From: CAINOH01 sp041663565
GTDB taxonomy: Archaea > Micrarchaeota > Micrarchaeia > Norongarragalinales > CAINOH01
NCBI GenBank assembly: GCA_041663565.1
Contig: JBAYMJ010000011.1
Span: forward strand, 1 to 45,423
Direction of reading: 5' to 3'
DNA length: 45,423 bases
Shown here: piece by piece, positions 24,072 to 30,986 of the stretch
How the letters are laid out: each line of letters opens with the position of its first letter
Position numbering within the stretch: position 1 is the first letter of the stretch
Made by a program: the position numbers and the translations under genes
The notes under the pieces: model-generated
What the model was told of the DNA's origin: nothing
Database searches by the model: none
What the model saw: only the letters and a program-made list of their open reading frames with translations

Positions 24072-25171
24072 TGCTTCGCACCCTCCTTCTGGCCAGCCTT
24101 CCTGTAGCAGCCGATTACGTTGAGCTTGTGCACGTTCTTTGAAAGGCAGTCAAGCACCGTCCTTCCCTTCGCGCTGTCGGGGTTCTCCTCGAAGTCAAGG
24201 AAGAACACGTACTCCCAGGGCGTGTGCTTGATTGGCCGCGACTCTATGCGCGAGACGTTCACTCCCTCGTCCGCAAACCCCTTCAGGGCGCTGTACAGCG
24301 AGCCCGGCTTGTGCGCCAGCGTAAACACCGCCGAGGTCTTGTCGCCTCCGGGCTTTGCATCGTCAGGTTGCGAGAACACCAGGAAGCGGGTGGTGTTGGT
24401 CTCCTGGTCCTGGATGTCCTTCGCAAGAACTTCCAGCCCGTAAGCCCGTCCCGCCCGTTCGCTTGCAATCGCCGCCGCTCCCAAAAGCCCGTGCTCGAAA
24501 ATCATCTTCGCAGCTCCCGCAGTGTCGTAGAACGGCACCAGTTTTGCGTTCGGCAATAGTTTCGCAACGGTCTTTTCGCATTGTCCAAGGGCCTGCGGGT
24601 GCGAATAGACTTCCCGTACGTCCCCGGCCTTCTGTCCTGCAAGCGCAAGCAGGCAGTGCCTTACCGGAAGCAGGATTTCAGCAGTCGCCTTGAGCTTTGC
24701 GTCAAGCAGCAGGTCGTGCACTCCGACAACCGGGCCTTCGACGGAGTTCTCTATGGGCAGGATGGCATGCCTTGCTGTACCGTTCTCAACTGCCGCAATG
24801 GCGTCCGGAAAAGTCCTGCAAGCAAGCGGTATGCAGTCGGAGAATGCGATGTTTGCAGCCTCCTCGCTGTACGCCCCTCGCTCCCCCTGGAATGCGACAA
24901 CCGTGCCGGGCTTTTCCTGCGCCTGCGCGCTGCACTCGATTATGTCCTCAAACACGTCCAGCAGCCCCTGTTTCGGTACCGCGCCTCCGGCTGCCGCAAC
25001 CGCGTTCTGCTTGACCTTTTCCTCGCGCGCCTTGTCGCGGATTGGCCGCCCGGTTTTTTTCTTCGCAGCTCCGATTACCCTTGCCGCGTCCACCCTCTGC
25101 GCAATAAGCGCAACGAGCCTGCGGTCAATCCGGTCAATGGCCAACCTTCTGGCCTCAATCTCGTCAGCCAT
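24068..25171 (-). CDS. pheA: Bifunctional chorismate mutase / prephenate dehydratase (P-protein)
   Basis: Converts chorismate to prephenate and then to phenylpyruvate. Residues 1 to about 85 are an AroQ-type chorismate mutase (ARRLAIDRIDRRLVALIAQR, then DAARVIGAAKKK). Residues about 95-275 are the dehydratase (VAFQGERGAYSEEAAN, ILPIENSVEGPVVGVHDLL, NTTRFLVFSQPDD with the TRF motif). The last 90 residues are an ACT domain with HKPGSLYSALKGFADEGVNV and SRIESRPIK, the site where phenylalanine normally inhibits. The ATG at 25171 has a GAGGGGA site and overlaps the aroC stop by eight bases; a longer frame upstream lies inside aroC. It is the only chorismate mutase seen here, so it also serves the tyrosine branch. 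Confidence 0.92.
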   Translation of the reverse strand: MADEIEARRLAIDRIDRRLVALIAQRVDAARVIGAAKKKTGRPIRDKAREEKVKQNAVAAAGGAVPKQGLLDVFEDIIECSAQAQEKPGTVVAFQGERGAYSEEAANIAFSDCIPLACRTFPDAIAAVENGTARHAILPIENSVEGPVVGVHDLLLDAKLKATAEILLPVRHCLLALAGQKAGDVREVYSHPQALGQCEKTVAKLLPNAKLVPFYDTAGAAKMIFEHGLLGAAAIASERAGRAYGLEVLAKDIQDQETNTTRFLVFSQPDDAKPGGDKTSAVFTLAHKPGSLYSALKGFADEGVNVSRIESRPIKHTPWEYVFFLDFEENPDSAKGRTVLDCLSKNVHKLNVIGCYRKAGQKEGAKQ

Positions 25172-26258
25172 TCTGTTCCCCTCTTTCCTGCAATAAGATG
25201 TCCGCAATGCAAATCGCAGCCACGCTCTCAACTACCGGCACCGCCCGCACGGCCACGCACGGGTCGTGCCGTCCCGTTATCTCAATCCTGGTCTCCTTCA
25301 TCGTCGAAAGGTTCACGGTGTCCTGCGGCCTTGCGATGCTTGGGGTGGGCTTGAACGCGACCCGCAGCACTACGGGCATGCCGGTTGCAAGCCCGCCAAG
25401 TATCCCCCCCGCGTTGTTGGTCTTGGTGACTACTTTGCCGTTGAGTATGGCAAACGCGTCGTTGTTCTCCGAGCCGTGCATTCTTGCGCCTGCAAAACCC
25501 GAGCCGAACTCCACTCCCTTCACTGCCGGGATTGCAAAAAGAGCCGAGCTGAGCCTGCTTTCAAGAGAGCCGAACAACGGTCCCCCGGTTCCAACGGGCA
25601 ATCCGGTTATCCGCGCCTCAACCACTCCGCCGACGGAGTCGCCGTTCTTCCTTGCGGACTCCATCTCCGCGGCCATCCTCTCCGCGTCCTTTGCCGTTGC
25701 GGCGTGCGCTGCATTGGCATACGTGTTCTTTTGGATTTCCTCTTCGGACACCGGCTTTTCAGCAACCGCTTTTCCTGCAGCCTGCAAGAACGCCATCGTC
25801 ACAATGCCCTCTTTTTGAAGCATCTTTTTCGCGACAGCTCCGGCCATCACCATGCAGGCGGTCATCCTTCCGGAGAAGAACGCGCCTCCCGAAAGGTCCA
25901 GGTCGGGGTACTTCACCCTCGCTGGAAAGTCCGCGTGCCCCGGCCGCGGGGTGTCCTTGAGGTTGTCGTACGCTTTGGGTGCGGCGTCCCTGTTGCGGAT
26001 GATCATGCATATGGGGTCGCCGGTTGTGATGCCGTCGGCCATGCCGCTTTGAATCTCGACGATGTCCGGCTCCTTTCTTTGGGTAGTAAGCGCGGACTGG
26101 CCCGGCCTTCGGCGGTCAAGCTGCTCCTGAATCTCCTGCTCGCTCACCTTCACTCCCGCGGGGCAGCCCTTGATTTCAACTCCGATGTGCGGGCCGTGGC
26201 TTGAGCCGAATACCTTGATGCGAAACGCGCTTCCGAATTCAAAAGGGTCCATAATCAT
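25164..26258 (-). CDS. aroC: Chorismate synthase
   Basis: FMN-dependent elimination of phosphate from EPSP to give chorismate. The family motifs are present: FGSSHGPHIGVEIKGCPAG near the N-terminus (GxSHG), RRRPGQSALTTQRKEPD, TPRPGHADFPARVKY, SGRMTACMVMAG, and MHGSENNDAF with the GSExND pattern; the C-terminal RPQDTVNLSTMKETRIEITG includes the conserved Arg and Asp. Length 364 is typical. The start ATG overlaps the aroE stop as ATGA. It lies between aroE and pheA, so the operon runs from dehydroquinate to the branch products. Confidence 0.95.
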   Translation of the reverse strand: MIMDPFEFGSAFRIKVFGSSHGPHIGVEIKGCPAGVKVSEQEIQEQLDRRRPGQSALTTQRKEPDIVEIQSGMADGITTGDPICMIIRNRDAAPKAYDNLKDTPRPGHADFPARVKYPDLDLSGGAFFSGRMTACMVMAGAVAKKMLQKEGIVTMAFLQAAGKAVAEKPVSEEEIQKNTYANAAHAATAKDAERMAAEMESARKNGDSVGGVVEARITGLPVGTGGPLFGSLESRLSSALFAIPAVKGVEFGSGFAGARMHGSENNDAFAILNGKVVTKTNNAGGILGGLATGMPVVLRVAFKPTPSIARPQDTVNLSTMKETRIEITGRHDPCVAVRAVPVVESVAAICIADILLQERGEQNG

Positions 26259-27079
26259 TCCTCAATTGCCCGTCTCATCACTTCAACCGGCGCGGGTTCT
26301 CCCGTGAACAGTTCGAATGCCTTCACTCCCTGGTAAAGGAGCAGCTCCTTGCCGTCCGCTGCTTTCGCTCCAATCCTCCTTGCAGCCCCTACTAGTGCGG
26401 TTGCCTTGCCCTTCTCGTAAGCAAGGTCGAACACTGCCAGGTCCTTCCGCAAAAGCCCGTCCGGAACCGGGTTCTCGCCGTGCAGCCCAAGCGGGGTCGC
26501 GTTCACAAGCAAGTCGGCGGTCTTGAGGCTTTCTTGGATGTTCTGGCCGTCCAGCGCGAGTGCGGTTGCCTTTGCAGTCTTTGCAAGCCCCGCGATTTTC
26601 TGCGCGTTCGCAACCGACCGGTTGAGTACAGCCAACTCGTTGCTCCAGTCAAAGGCCTGCACAACTGCGCGGCTCGCCCCCCCAGCGCCAAGGATTACTA
26701 CCCTCATCCCTTTCGTGCTCCCGACAAGCCGTTCAAGGCCGCGGCGAAAACCATAAACGTCTGTATTGTACCCGACCAGCAATCCGTCGCGGTTGATTAT
26801 AGTGTTCACCGCGCCCACGCTTTTTGCGCTCCCGTCCAACCCGTCCACCAGCGGGATTACCGCAAGCTTGTGAGGGATGGTCACGTTGAGCCCCGCTATT
26901 CCCGCTGCCTTGAAGCCTGCGATTGCCGCAGCCAGGTTTGCCGGCGTGACGTGCAATGCGACGTAAACCGCGTCGATTCCCAGGTGCGAGAATGCCGCGT
27001 TGTGCATGGCCGGGCTGAGCGAGTGCTCCACCGGGTCGCCGATTACCGCGAACACCTTTGCCTTTGCGTCAATTGCCAT
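26255..27079 (-). CDS. aroE: Shikimate dehydrogenase
   Basis: NADPH-dependent reduction of 3-dehydroshikimate to shikimate; 274 residues, normal for AroE. The substrate-binding region is HSLSPAMHNAAFSHLGIDAV; the catalytic Lys is in LNVTIPHKLAVIP and the Asp in GYNTDVYGFRRGLE. The cofactor loop is ILGAGGASRAVVQAF, followed by LNRSVANAQKI, where the Arg marks NADP preference. The ATG at 27079 is chosen because it lies five bases after the aroD stop; the frame continues upstream inside aroD without a plausible site. Its stop overlaps aroC by four bases. Confidence 0.93.
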   Translation of the reverse strand: MAIDAKAKVFAVIGDPVEHSLSPAMHNAAFSHLGIDAVYVALHVTPANLAAAIAGFKAAGIAGLNVTIPHKLAVIPLVDGLDGSAKSVGAVNTIINRDGLLVGYNTDVYGFRRGLERLVGSTKGMRVVILGAGGASRAVVQAFDWSNELAVLNRSVANAQKIAGLAKTAKATALALDGQNIQESLKTADLLVNATPLGLHGENPVPDGLLRKDLAVFDLAYEKGKATALVGAARRIGAKAADGKELLLYQGVKAFELFTGEPAPVEVMRRAIEE

Positions 27080-27084
27080 GTCGT

Positions 27085-27804
27085 CTAACCTTGTCCCGTC
27101 AACGTTGCCAAGTTTTTTGCAAGCTCGCTGCAAGCCGGAACCCCATGCATCCCTTCCGAGCCTTCAAGGATGCAGTATGCAAACTCCGAGCCCAGCGACA
27201 GCGCGTAAGCGCGGTTTTTCGCGGCGTCCGCGCCCATCGGCGATATGACTACCGGCATGCCTGAAAGCTTTGCCGCATTTGCAAGTTCGGCGATGGCCTT
27301 CTTGCCTTCTTTTTCGTTTGAAACCGCGAATGCCACTTTGGCGATGTCAACTGGCAGTTCATTGGCCTTCCTTACCGCTTCAACCACCTTGGTTAATTCC
27401 GGCTTTGTCCCAAAGTCGTGCCACGAGCCGATGGTTTTGCAGCCAGCTGCCTTTGCCTGCGGCGCAACCGCCTTGATGGTTTCCGGGTGCGCGATTTCCA
27501 CGTCAACGAAATCCGCTCCCGCTTCAATCGCCCGCAGAATCAACGCCTTCTTTCCCTCGCCGTGGAACGCCCCGCCCTCTTTTTTGTCGCGGAACGTGAC
27601 GATGCACTTTCGGCCATTCTCGTGCGCTTTCCCAACGAGCCCGAAATCTGGGATGCAGTTTCCGAAGACCAGGTCCATGCGCAGCTCCACAAGCCCGATG
27701 CCAAGGCTTGCGGCCTTGCCAATCTGCCCGGTGGCCTGCGCTGTGCCTTTTGCGCCTATGATTGCGCACATCCTGCTTTCAGATGCCCCATTGTCCGCGT
27801 TCAT
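27085..27804 (-). CDS. aroD: Type I 3-dehydroquinate dehydratase
   Basis: Schiff-base-forming dehydratase that turns 3-dehydroquinate into 3-dehydroshikimate; 239 residues. Type I features: VELRMDLVFG (ExRxD) near residue 40, TFRDKKEGG near 70, FVDVEIAHPE, the catalytic His region GSWHDFGTKPE near 133, the Schiff-base Lys in DIAKVAFAVSN near 155, and VVISPMGADAAKNRAY. First structural gene of the aromatic operon. The ATG at 27804 has no strong Shine-Dalgarno; an in-frame ATG at 27771 begins the conserved fold and follows AGCAGG, so the start is uncertain. A leader frame and hairpin/T-tract region lie immediately upstream. DAHP-level and dehydroquinate synthase genes are not in the window. Confidence 0.93.
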   Translation of the reverse strand: MNADNGASESRMCAIIGAKGTAQATGQIGKAASLGIGLVELRMDLVFGNCIPDFGLVGKAHENGRKCIVTFRDKKEGGAFHGEGKKALILRAIEAGADFVDVEIAHPETIKAVAPQAKAAGCKTIGSWHDFGTKPELTKVVEAVRKANELPVDIAKVAFAVSNEKEGKKAIAELANAAKLSGMPVVISPMGADAAKNRAYALSLGSEFAYCILEGSEGMHGVPACSELAKNLATLTGQG

Positions 27805-27841
27805 CGAATTTTACCCATTTGCCGATTTTGCCGGCTAGATG

Positions 27842-27912
27842 AAAAATTCCCGGCCGCCTCCAAAAGCCCGCAAAGCCCAAGGGAGCGGAGAACCAAGTTT
27901 TCCTTGGCCCGT
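27842..27912 (-). promoter_or_regulatory. Putative attenuator: alternative hairpins and T5 tract before aroD
   Basis: Seen on the minus strand, in order after the leader stop codon: CCAAG/CTTGG with a GAAAA loop (27907-27893); CCGCTCC (27888-27882) pairing with GGAGGCGG (27861-27854, one bulged G), followed by a T5 run (27846-27842), the terminator candidate. An alternative stem pairs CCAAGG (27907-27902) with CCTTGG (27882-27877); it enclosing the terminator's 5' arm would exclude both other stems. A further option pairs GCCGG (27854-27850) with CCGGC (27834-27830), placing the T-run in a loop. Which fold follows ribosome stalling is not resolved, since a ribosome stalled on the last codons would probably cover CCAAGG itself. 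Confidence 0.5.
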
Positions 27913-27987
27913 TCAATAGAAGAAATAGCCGAAGCGGAAGCTGGAGAAAGTGCGGACCGCATCAGTCGCCTTTACCGCGTTGTTCAT
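27913..27987 (-). CDS. Putative Phe/Tyr-rich leader peptide of the aromatic operon
   Basis: Open frame of 24 codons ending in TGA, 108 bases upstream of aroD on the same strand. The last 11 residues read FSSFRFGYFFY: five Phe and two Tyr, with the final codons Tyr-Phe-Phe-Tyr just before the stop. The first 13 residues are ordinary. Both Tyr codons are TAT, although the neighbouring GC-rich genes seem to use mostly TAC (not counted). A TATA-like box lies 29 bases before the ATG, so the mRNA would start at or just before it and the frame would be read as a leaderless message. It heads the operon that holds pheA and tyrA. By analogy with bacterial pheL-type leaders it may sense charged tRNA-Phe and tRNA-Tyr; that role is inference, and chance cannot be excluded for a frame this short. 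Confidence 0.55.
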   Translation of the reverse strand: MNNAVKATDAVRTFSSFRFGYFFY

Positions 27988-28011
27988 GAAAGTAACTTGT
28001 CCGCGTCCGGG

Positions 28012-28020
28012 AATAAAAAG
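28012..28020 (-). promoter_or_regulatory. TATA-like promoter of the aromatic operon
   Basis: CTTTTTATT on the minus strand, in the gap between the phosphate transporter stop and the leader frame. Predicted start of transcription is near 27990, just before the leader ATG at 27987. Confidence 0.55.
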
Positions 28021-28055
28021 ATTTGTAAGGCAGTGGCTGGTTGGCGATTTGGGCA

Positions 28056-29036
28056 CTACACCGGCACGACGATGTATGCGAAAGCGGCAACCGCAGCCGA
28101 AGCGGGAATGGTGAGGAACCACGCCCAGATTATCTTCCGGGCGACGATCCACCTGACTGCGTGGATGCGCTCAACCGAGCCCACCCCCATCAGGGAGGAG
28201 GACACTATGTGGGTTGTGCTCAGGGGCATCCCGCTGATGCTTCCAAAAAGGATCACAATCGCCGAGGAGAACTCGCCGCAGAAACCGTGTATCGGCCGCA
28301 GGCTCACTATCTTCGTCCCTATAGTCTTGATTATCCTCCAGCCGCCCGAAAGCGTGCCAAGCGAGATGGCGCTTGCGCTGATTACCATGACCCACCAGGG
28401 CACGGCGAACCCATCGATCATGCCGGCAGCGACCAGCCCGGCGGTGATTACCCCCATGGTCTTCTGCGCGTCGTTGGTGCCGTGCGAAAGCGAGACGAAC
28501 GCCGAGGAGAATACCTGGAGGTGCTTGAAGATGTAGTTCACGCGGTGGGGGTTCTGGCGCCGGAACAGCCACACCATCAGCACCATCATCGCAAAGCCCA
28601 CGAATATTCCCGCAATCGGCGAGATTACCAACGCTAGGAATATGCCCGAAAGCCCCGCAAGGTTCACGCCGCCGAGGCCGTAGGCGACAATCGCGCTTCC
28701 CGTTATGCCGCCGATGAGCGCGTGCGAGGAGCTGCTTGGGAGGCCCATGGCCCAGGTGATGAGGCCCCAGGTAATCGAGCCTACGAGCGCGGCTATCAGC
28801 AGGTGCATGGTGATGCCGCCGGGAGCCACTATCCCGGTGCCTATCGTTTGCGCAACCGCTGTGCCGAAGAGGAACGGGCCGATGAAGTTGAGCGTGGCTG
28901 AAAGTATGAGCGCCTGCTTCACCGAGAGCGCCTTGGTCAGTATGACCGTGGCTATGGCGTTGCTTGAGTCGTGGAAGCCGTTGACGAAATCGAAAAAGAG
29001 CGAAAGGAAGACGAGCAGGATGAGAAGCTCAATCAA
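28056..29036 (-). CDS. PiT-family inorganic phosphate transporter
   Basis: Low-affinity phosphate symporter of 326 residues with about ten membrane helices. Both inverted PiT signatures are present: FDFVNGFHDSSNAIATVILT at residues 16-35 and SLSHGTNDAQKTMGVI near 182-197. The start is a TTG at 29036: no ATG or GTG exists in frame before the upstream stop, and a TATA element (minus strand TTATAAAAAC region, about 29085-29093) fits. It is divergent from the DUF47 gene, its usual partner. The gene ends 36 bases before the aromatic operon promoter. Confidence 0.92.
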   Translation of the reverse strand: MIELLILLVFLSLFFDFVNGFHDSSNAIATVILTKALSVKQALILSATLNFIGPFLFGTAVAQTIGTGIVAPGGITMHLLIAALVGSITWGLITWAMGLPSSSSHALIGGITGSAIVAYGLGGVNLAGLSGIFLALVISPIAGIFVGFAMMVLMVWLFRRQNPHRVNYIFKHLQVFSSAFVSLSHGTNDAQKTMGVITAGLVAAGMIDGFAVPWWVMVISASAISLGTLSGGWRIIKTIGTKIVSLRPIHGFCGEFSSAIVILFGSISGMPLSTTHIVSSSLMGVGSVERIHAVRWIVARKIIWAWFLTIPASAAVAAFAYIVVPV

Positions 29037-29176
29037 GTCAAGGTCCCCGGAAAGCGCGTACTGCGCTCCAAGTAATCATCGTCCGGCGTTTTTATAATCG
29101 TCGTCTTTGCCGCCCGCGTCCGAAGGCTTTAACAGGGGACTTTTGCTAATCAATTCAGTGTTGGTGAGGCGCTTTG

Positions 29177-29812
29177 GTGCAGCGAATACTCCGCTGGATA
29201 ATCCCGACCGAGAAGATATTCTACGACATGCTTAGGGTCCAGTCCTCCAAGATGGTGGCCGGTGCCGAGAAGCTCCACGAGCTGATGCTCAACTACTCCG
29301 ACGACGCCAAGGCCGATGCGATAATCGTCCAGATCCGCGAGATTGAAAAGAGCGGCGACGTAAAGCGCCGCGAAATCGACTGCGAACTCAACAGCTCCCT
29401 GATTACCCCGTTTGACCGCGAGGACATCTACGAGCTTTCGCAGGACCTCGACGACGTGCTCGACCACATCGAGAAGATTGCGCTGAACATGAAGATGTTC
29501 GGCATCAAGGAGCCTTCCGACGGCCTTGTCAAGATGTCGTTCCTCCTGCTTACAGCCACCCGGAACGTTGACGCGATTGTCAAGGAGCTCCACAACGGCC
29601 GCGTCGGGGTGGAGAAGCAGTGCGAGAAGCTGCACGACATCGAGACCCAGTCCGACGACCTCTCGCGCAAGTACATAGCCGAGCTGTTCCAGTCGAACAA
29701 CTCCCTCAAGATTCTCAAGTACAAGGAGATTGCCGAATCGTTCGAGGATGCCATTGACAAGTGCGAGGACATCGGCGACCTCATAGACGGGATAATGATA
29801 AAGCAGGGTTGA
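29177..29812 (+). CDS. DUF47/PhoU-like phosphate-transport accessory protein
   Basis: All-helical protein of 211 residues of the TIGR00153/DUF47 family, a PhoU relative found beside PiT transporters and thought to regulate them. Typical features: EKIFYDMLRVQSSKMVAGAE near the N-terminus, the acidic metal-binding patch FDREDIYELSQDLDDVLDHI near residue 75, and the C-terminal FEDAIDKCEDIGDLIDGIMI. The GTG at 29177 has GGTGAGG seven bases upstream and is preferred over a TTG three bases earlier. It is divergent from the transporter at 28056-29036; a membrane-protein gene follows after 35 bases. Confidence 0.88.
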   Translation: MQRILRWIIPTEKIFYDMLRVQSSKMVAGAEKLHELMLNYSDDAKADAIIVQIREIEKSGDVKRREIDCELNSSLITPFDREDIYELSQDLDDVLDHIEKIALNMKMFGIKEPSDGLVKMSFLLLTATRNVDAIVKELHNGRVGVEKQCEKLHDIETQSDDLSRKYIAELFQSNNSLKILKYKEIAESFEDAIDKCEDIGDLIDGIMIKQG

Positions 29813-29847
29813 TGGGAAGGCGTCCCATTGCGCAAGGGTTGATGACT

Positions 29848-30564
29848 ATGGCAACAAGGGCAAGAAGCAGGAAACGTTCCTACGAAGGCCGCTCCGGAGC
29901 CGGAAGGTTCGCGCGCCACATGCGGGACTGGGGCGAGGAGTTCGGCGAGAGCATGGAAGACCTCGGCGAGCGCATCGAGAGCAGCTTCGACGAGAGGTTC
30001 GAGGGCCGCCACAACGCCTTGCGCAGGCCGCAAACCCGCGTTTTCGGAGGCTCATTCTCCTGCAACTGCGGCGAGCACTGCCATTGCCACCGCTCCTGGG
30101 GCTACCTGAGCGCGCTTTCACCCCTATTCAAGAGCCTCTTCGGCACCGCGATGCTTGCAATCTTCGCCTGGCTTTTGAGCTTCCTTGACGTGGGCGCGAA
30201 GGGCGGGTTCTTCCCGTCGGTGTCCGAGTTCTTCCTTTCCAACATCGCGCTGTTCTTCGCAGTTGCGCTGTTCTTCGAGTACGCAAAGTACGCAATCCGC
30301 CTGCTGCCGCGGTTTTTGCGCTTCGCACGGCCCTTCATTGACGCAGCTGGCGCAGTCTGGGCGGCGTGGGTTGTAATGTCGCTCCTGGGGATAGTGAACC
30401 TCTACTGGCCGCACGTGGCGTTCATCCAGATAATGTCGCTCATCCAGTCGAACTACGGCCTGATATTCGCGGCGTTCCTGGTGCTTGGATTCCTCTCGCT
30501 CCCGTTCCGCCGCAGCTGCAGGTGCGGATGCGACTGCGGATGCGAGTGCTGCGACAAAGGGTGA
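29848..30564 (+). CDS. Cys-rich membrane protein of unknown function
   Basis: Protein of 238 residues. A basic N-terminus (TRARSRKRSYEGR) and an acidic amphipathic helix (DWGEEFGESMEDLGERIESS) precede a Cys/His cluster CNCGEHCHCH near residue 71-80. Four membrane segments follow (AMLAIFAWLLSFLDV, NIALFFAVALFFEYA, AVWAAWVVMSLLGIV, YGLIFAAFLVLGFLSL). The protein ends in a second cluster, CRCGCDCGCECC. Fourteen or so cysteines in two clusters suggest metal (zinc, copper) or Fe-S binding on one membrane face. No family was recognised. The ATG at 29848 follows GGTTGATG; an ATG six bases earlier is possible. Its TGA stop lies inside the GGTGA site of the next gene, a PspC protein, so the two form a unit. 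Confidence 0.72.
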   Translation: MATRARSRKRSYEGRSGAGRFARHMRDWGEEFGESMEDLGERIESSFDERFEGRHNALRRPQTRVFGGSFSCNCGEHCHCHRSWGYLSALSPLFKSLFGTAMLAIFAWLLSFLDVGAKGGFFPSVSEFFLSNIALFFAVALFFEYAKYAIRLLPRFLRFARPFIDAAGAVWAAWVVMSLLGIVNLYWPHVAFIQIMSLIQSNYGLIFAAFLVLGFLSLPFRRSCRCGCDCGCECCDKG

Positions 30565-30569
30565 TTTTG

Positions 30570-30794
30570 ATGGCTAGGAAAGAAACCAGAAAGGAAAGCG
30601 CCAAAGTAAGGCGCCTGTACCGCTCGTCCAAGGACCGCATCCTGGGCGGGGTGTGCGGCGGCATCGCGGATTACTACCACATGGACCCCACCATAGTGCG
30701 GCTCGTGTGGATTGCGCTTGCGATGATACCGCCGTTCTACGGCGCGTTCATCCTGCTCTACTTCATAATGTGGGTAATCGTCCCGAGGAAGTAG
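30570..30794 (+). CDS. PspC-domain membrane protein (second copy)
   Basis: PspC-domain protein of 74 residues: a basic N-terminus, core VRRLYRSSKDRILGGVCGGI then ADYYHMDPTIVRLVWIALAM, and a hydrophobic end FILLYFIMWVIVPRK. It is close in length and layout to the PspC protein at 19717-19929. The ATG at 30570 lies four bases after GGTGAT, whose TGA is the stop codon of the Cys-rich membrane protein; translation is probably coupled. A likely envelope-stress or membrane-associated function is inferred from the family. T-tracts follow. Confidence 0.86.
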   Translation: MARKETRKESAKVRRLYRSSKDRILGGVCGGIADYYHMDPTIVRLVWIALAMIPPFYGAFILLYFIMWVIVPRK

Positions 30795-30819
30795 GCTCGG
30801 GCAGAATTCGCTTCGTCCA

Positions 30820-30856
30820 TTTTTCTTTTTTCACTTTTCTTCTTTTGTTTTTCCTT
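30820..30856 (+). terminator. Oligo-T terminator tracts
   Basis: A pyrimidine-rich stretch with T5 (30820-30824), T6 (30826-30831) and several T4-T5 runs follows the second PspC gene; no hairpin is needed for archaeal termination. The rest of the 192-base gap before ilvC (to 30986) holds TATA-like GCTTTTTTA near 30907-30915 and no other gene I can support. Confidence 0.5.
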
Positions 30857-30986
30857 TCCAGTTATTTTCCGATTTGCCAGTTCTTGTCCTGTCACGTTTA
30901 GGTTGGCTTTTTTACCCGCCTGCTTGTAAACCAATACGCTAAGAGAACAATCGGCAACCCGCCTAGTTTAAACCATGGGTGAGAAA

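Noticed and set aside
30876..30945. TTG-started frame upstream of ilvC rich in Val/Leu, considered as a branched-chain leader peptide
   Set aside because: There is no ATG or GTG, no ribosome-binding site, and no TATA box at the right distance; hairpins and a T-tract between it and ilvC are not evident.
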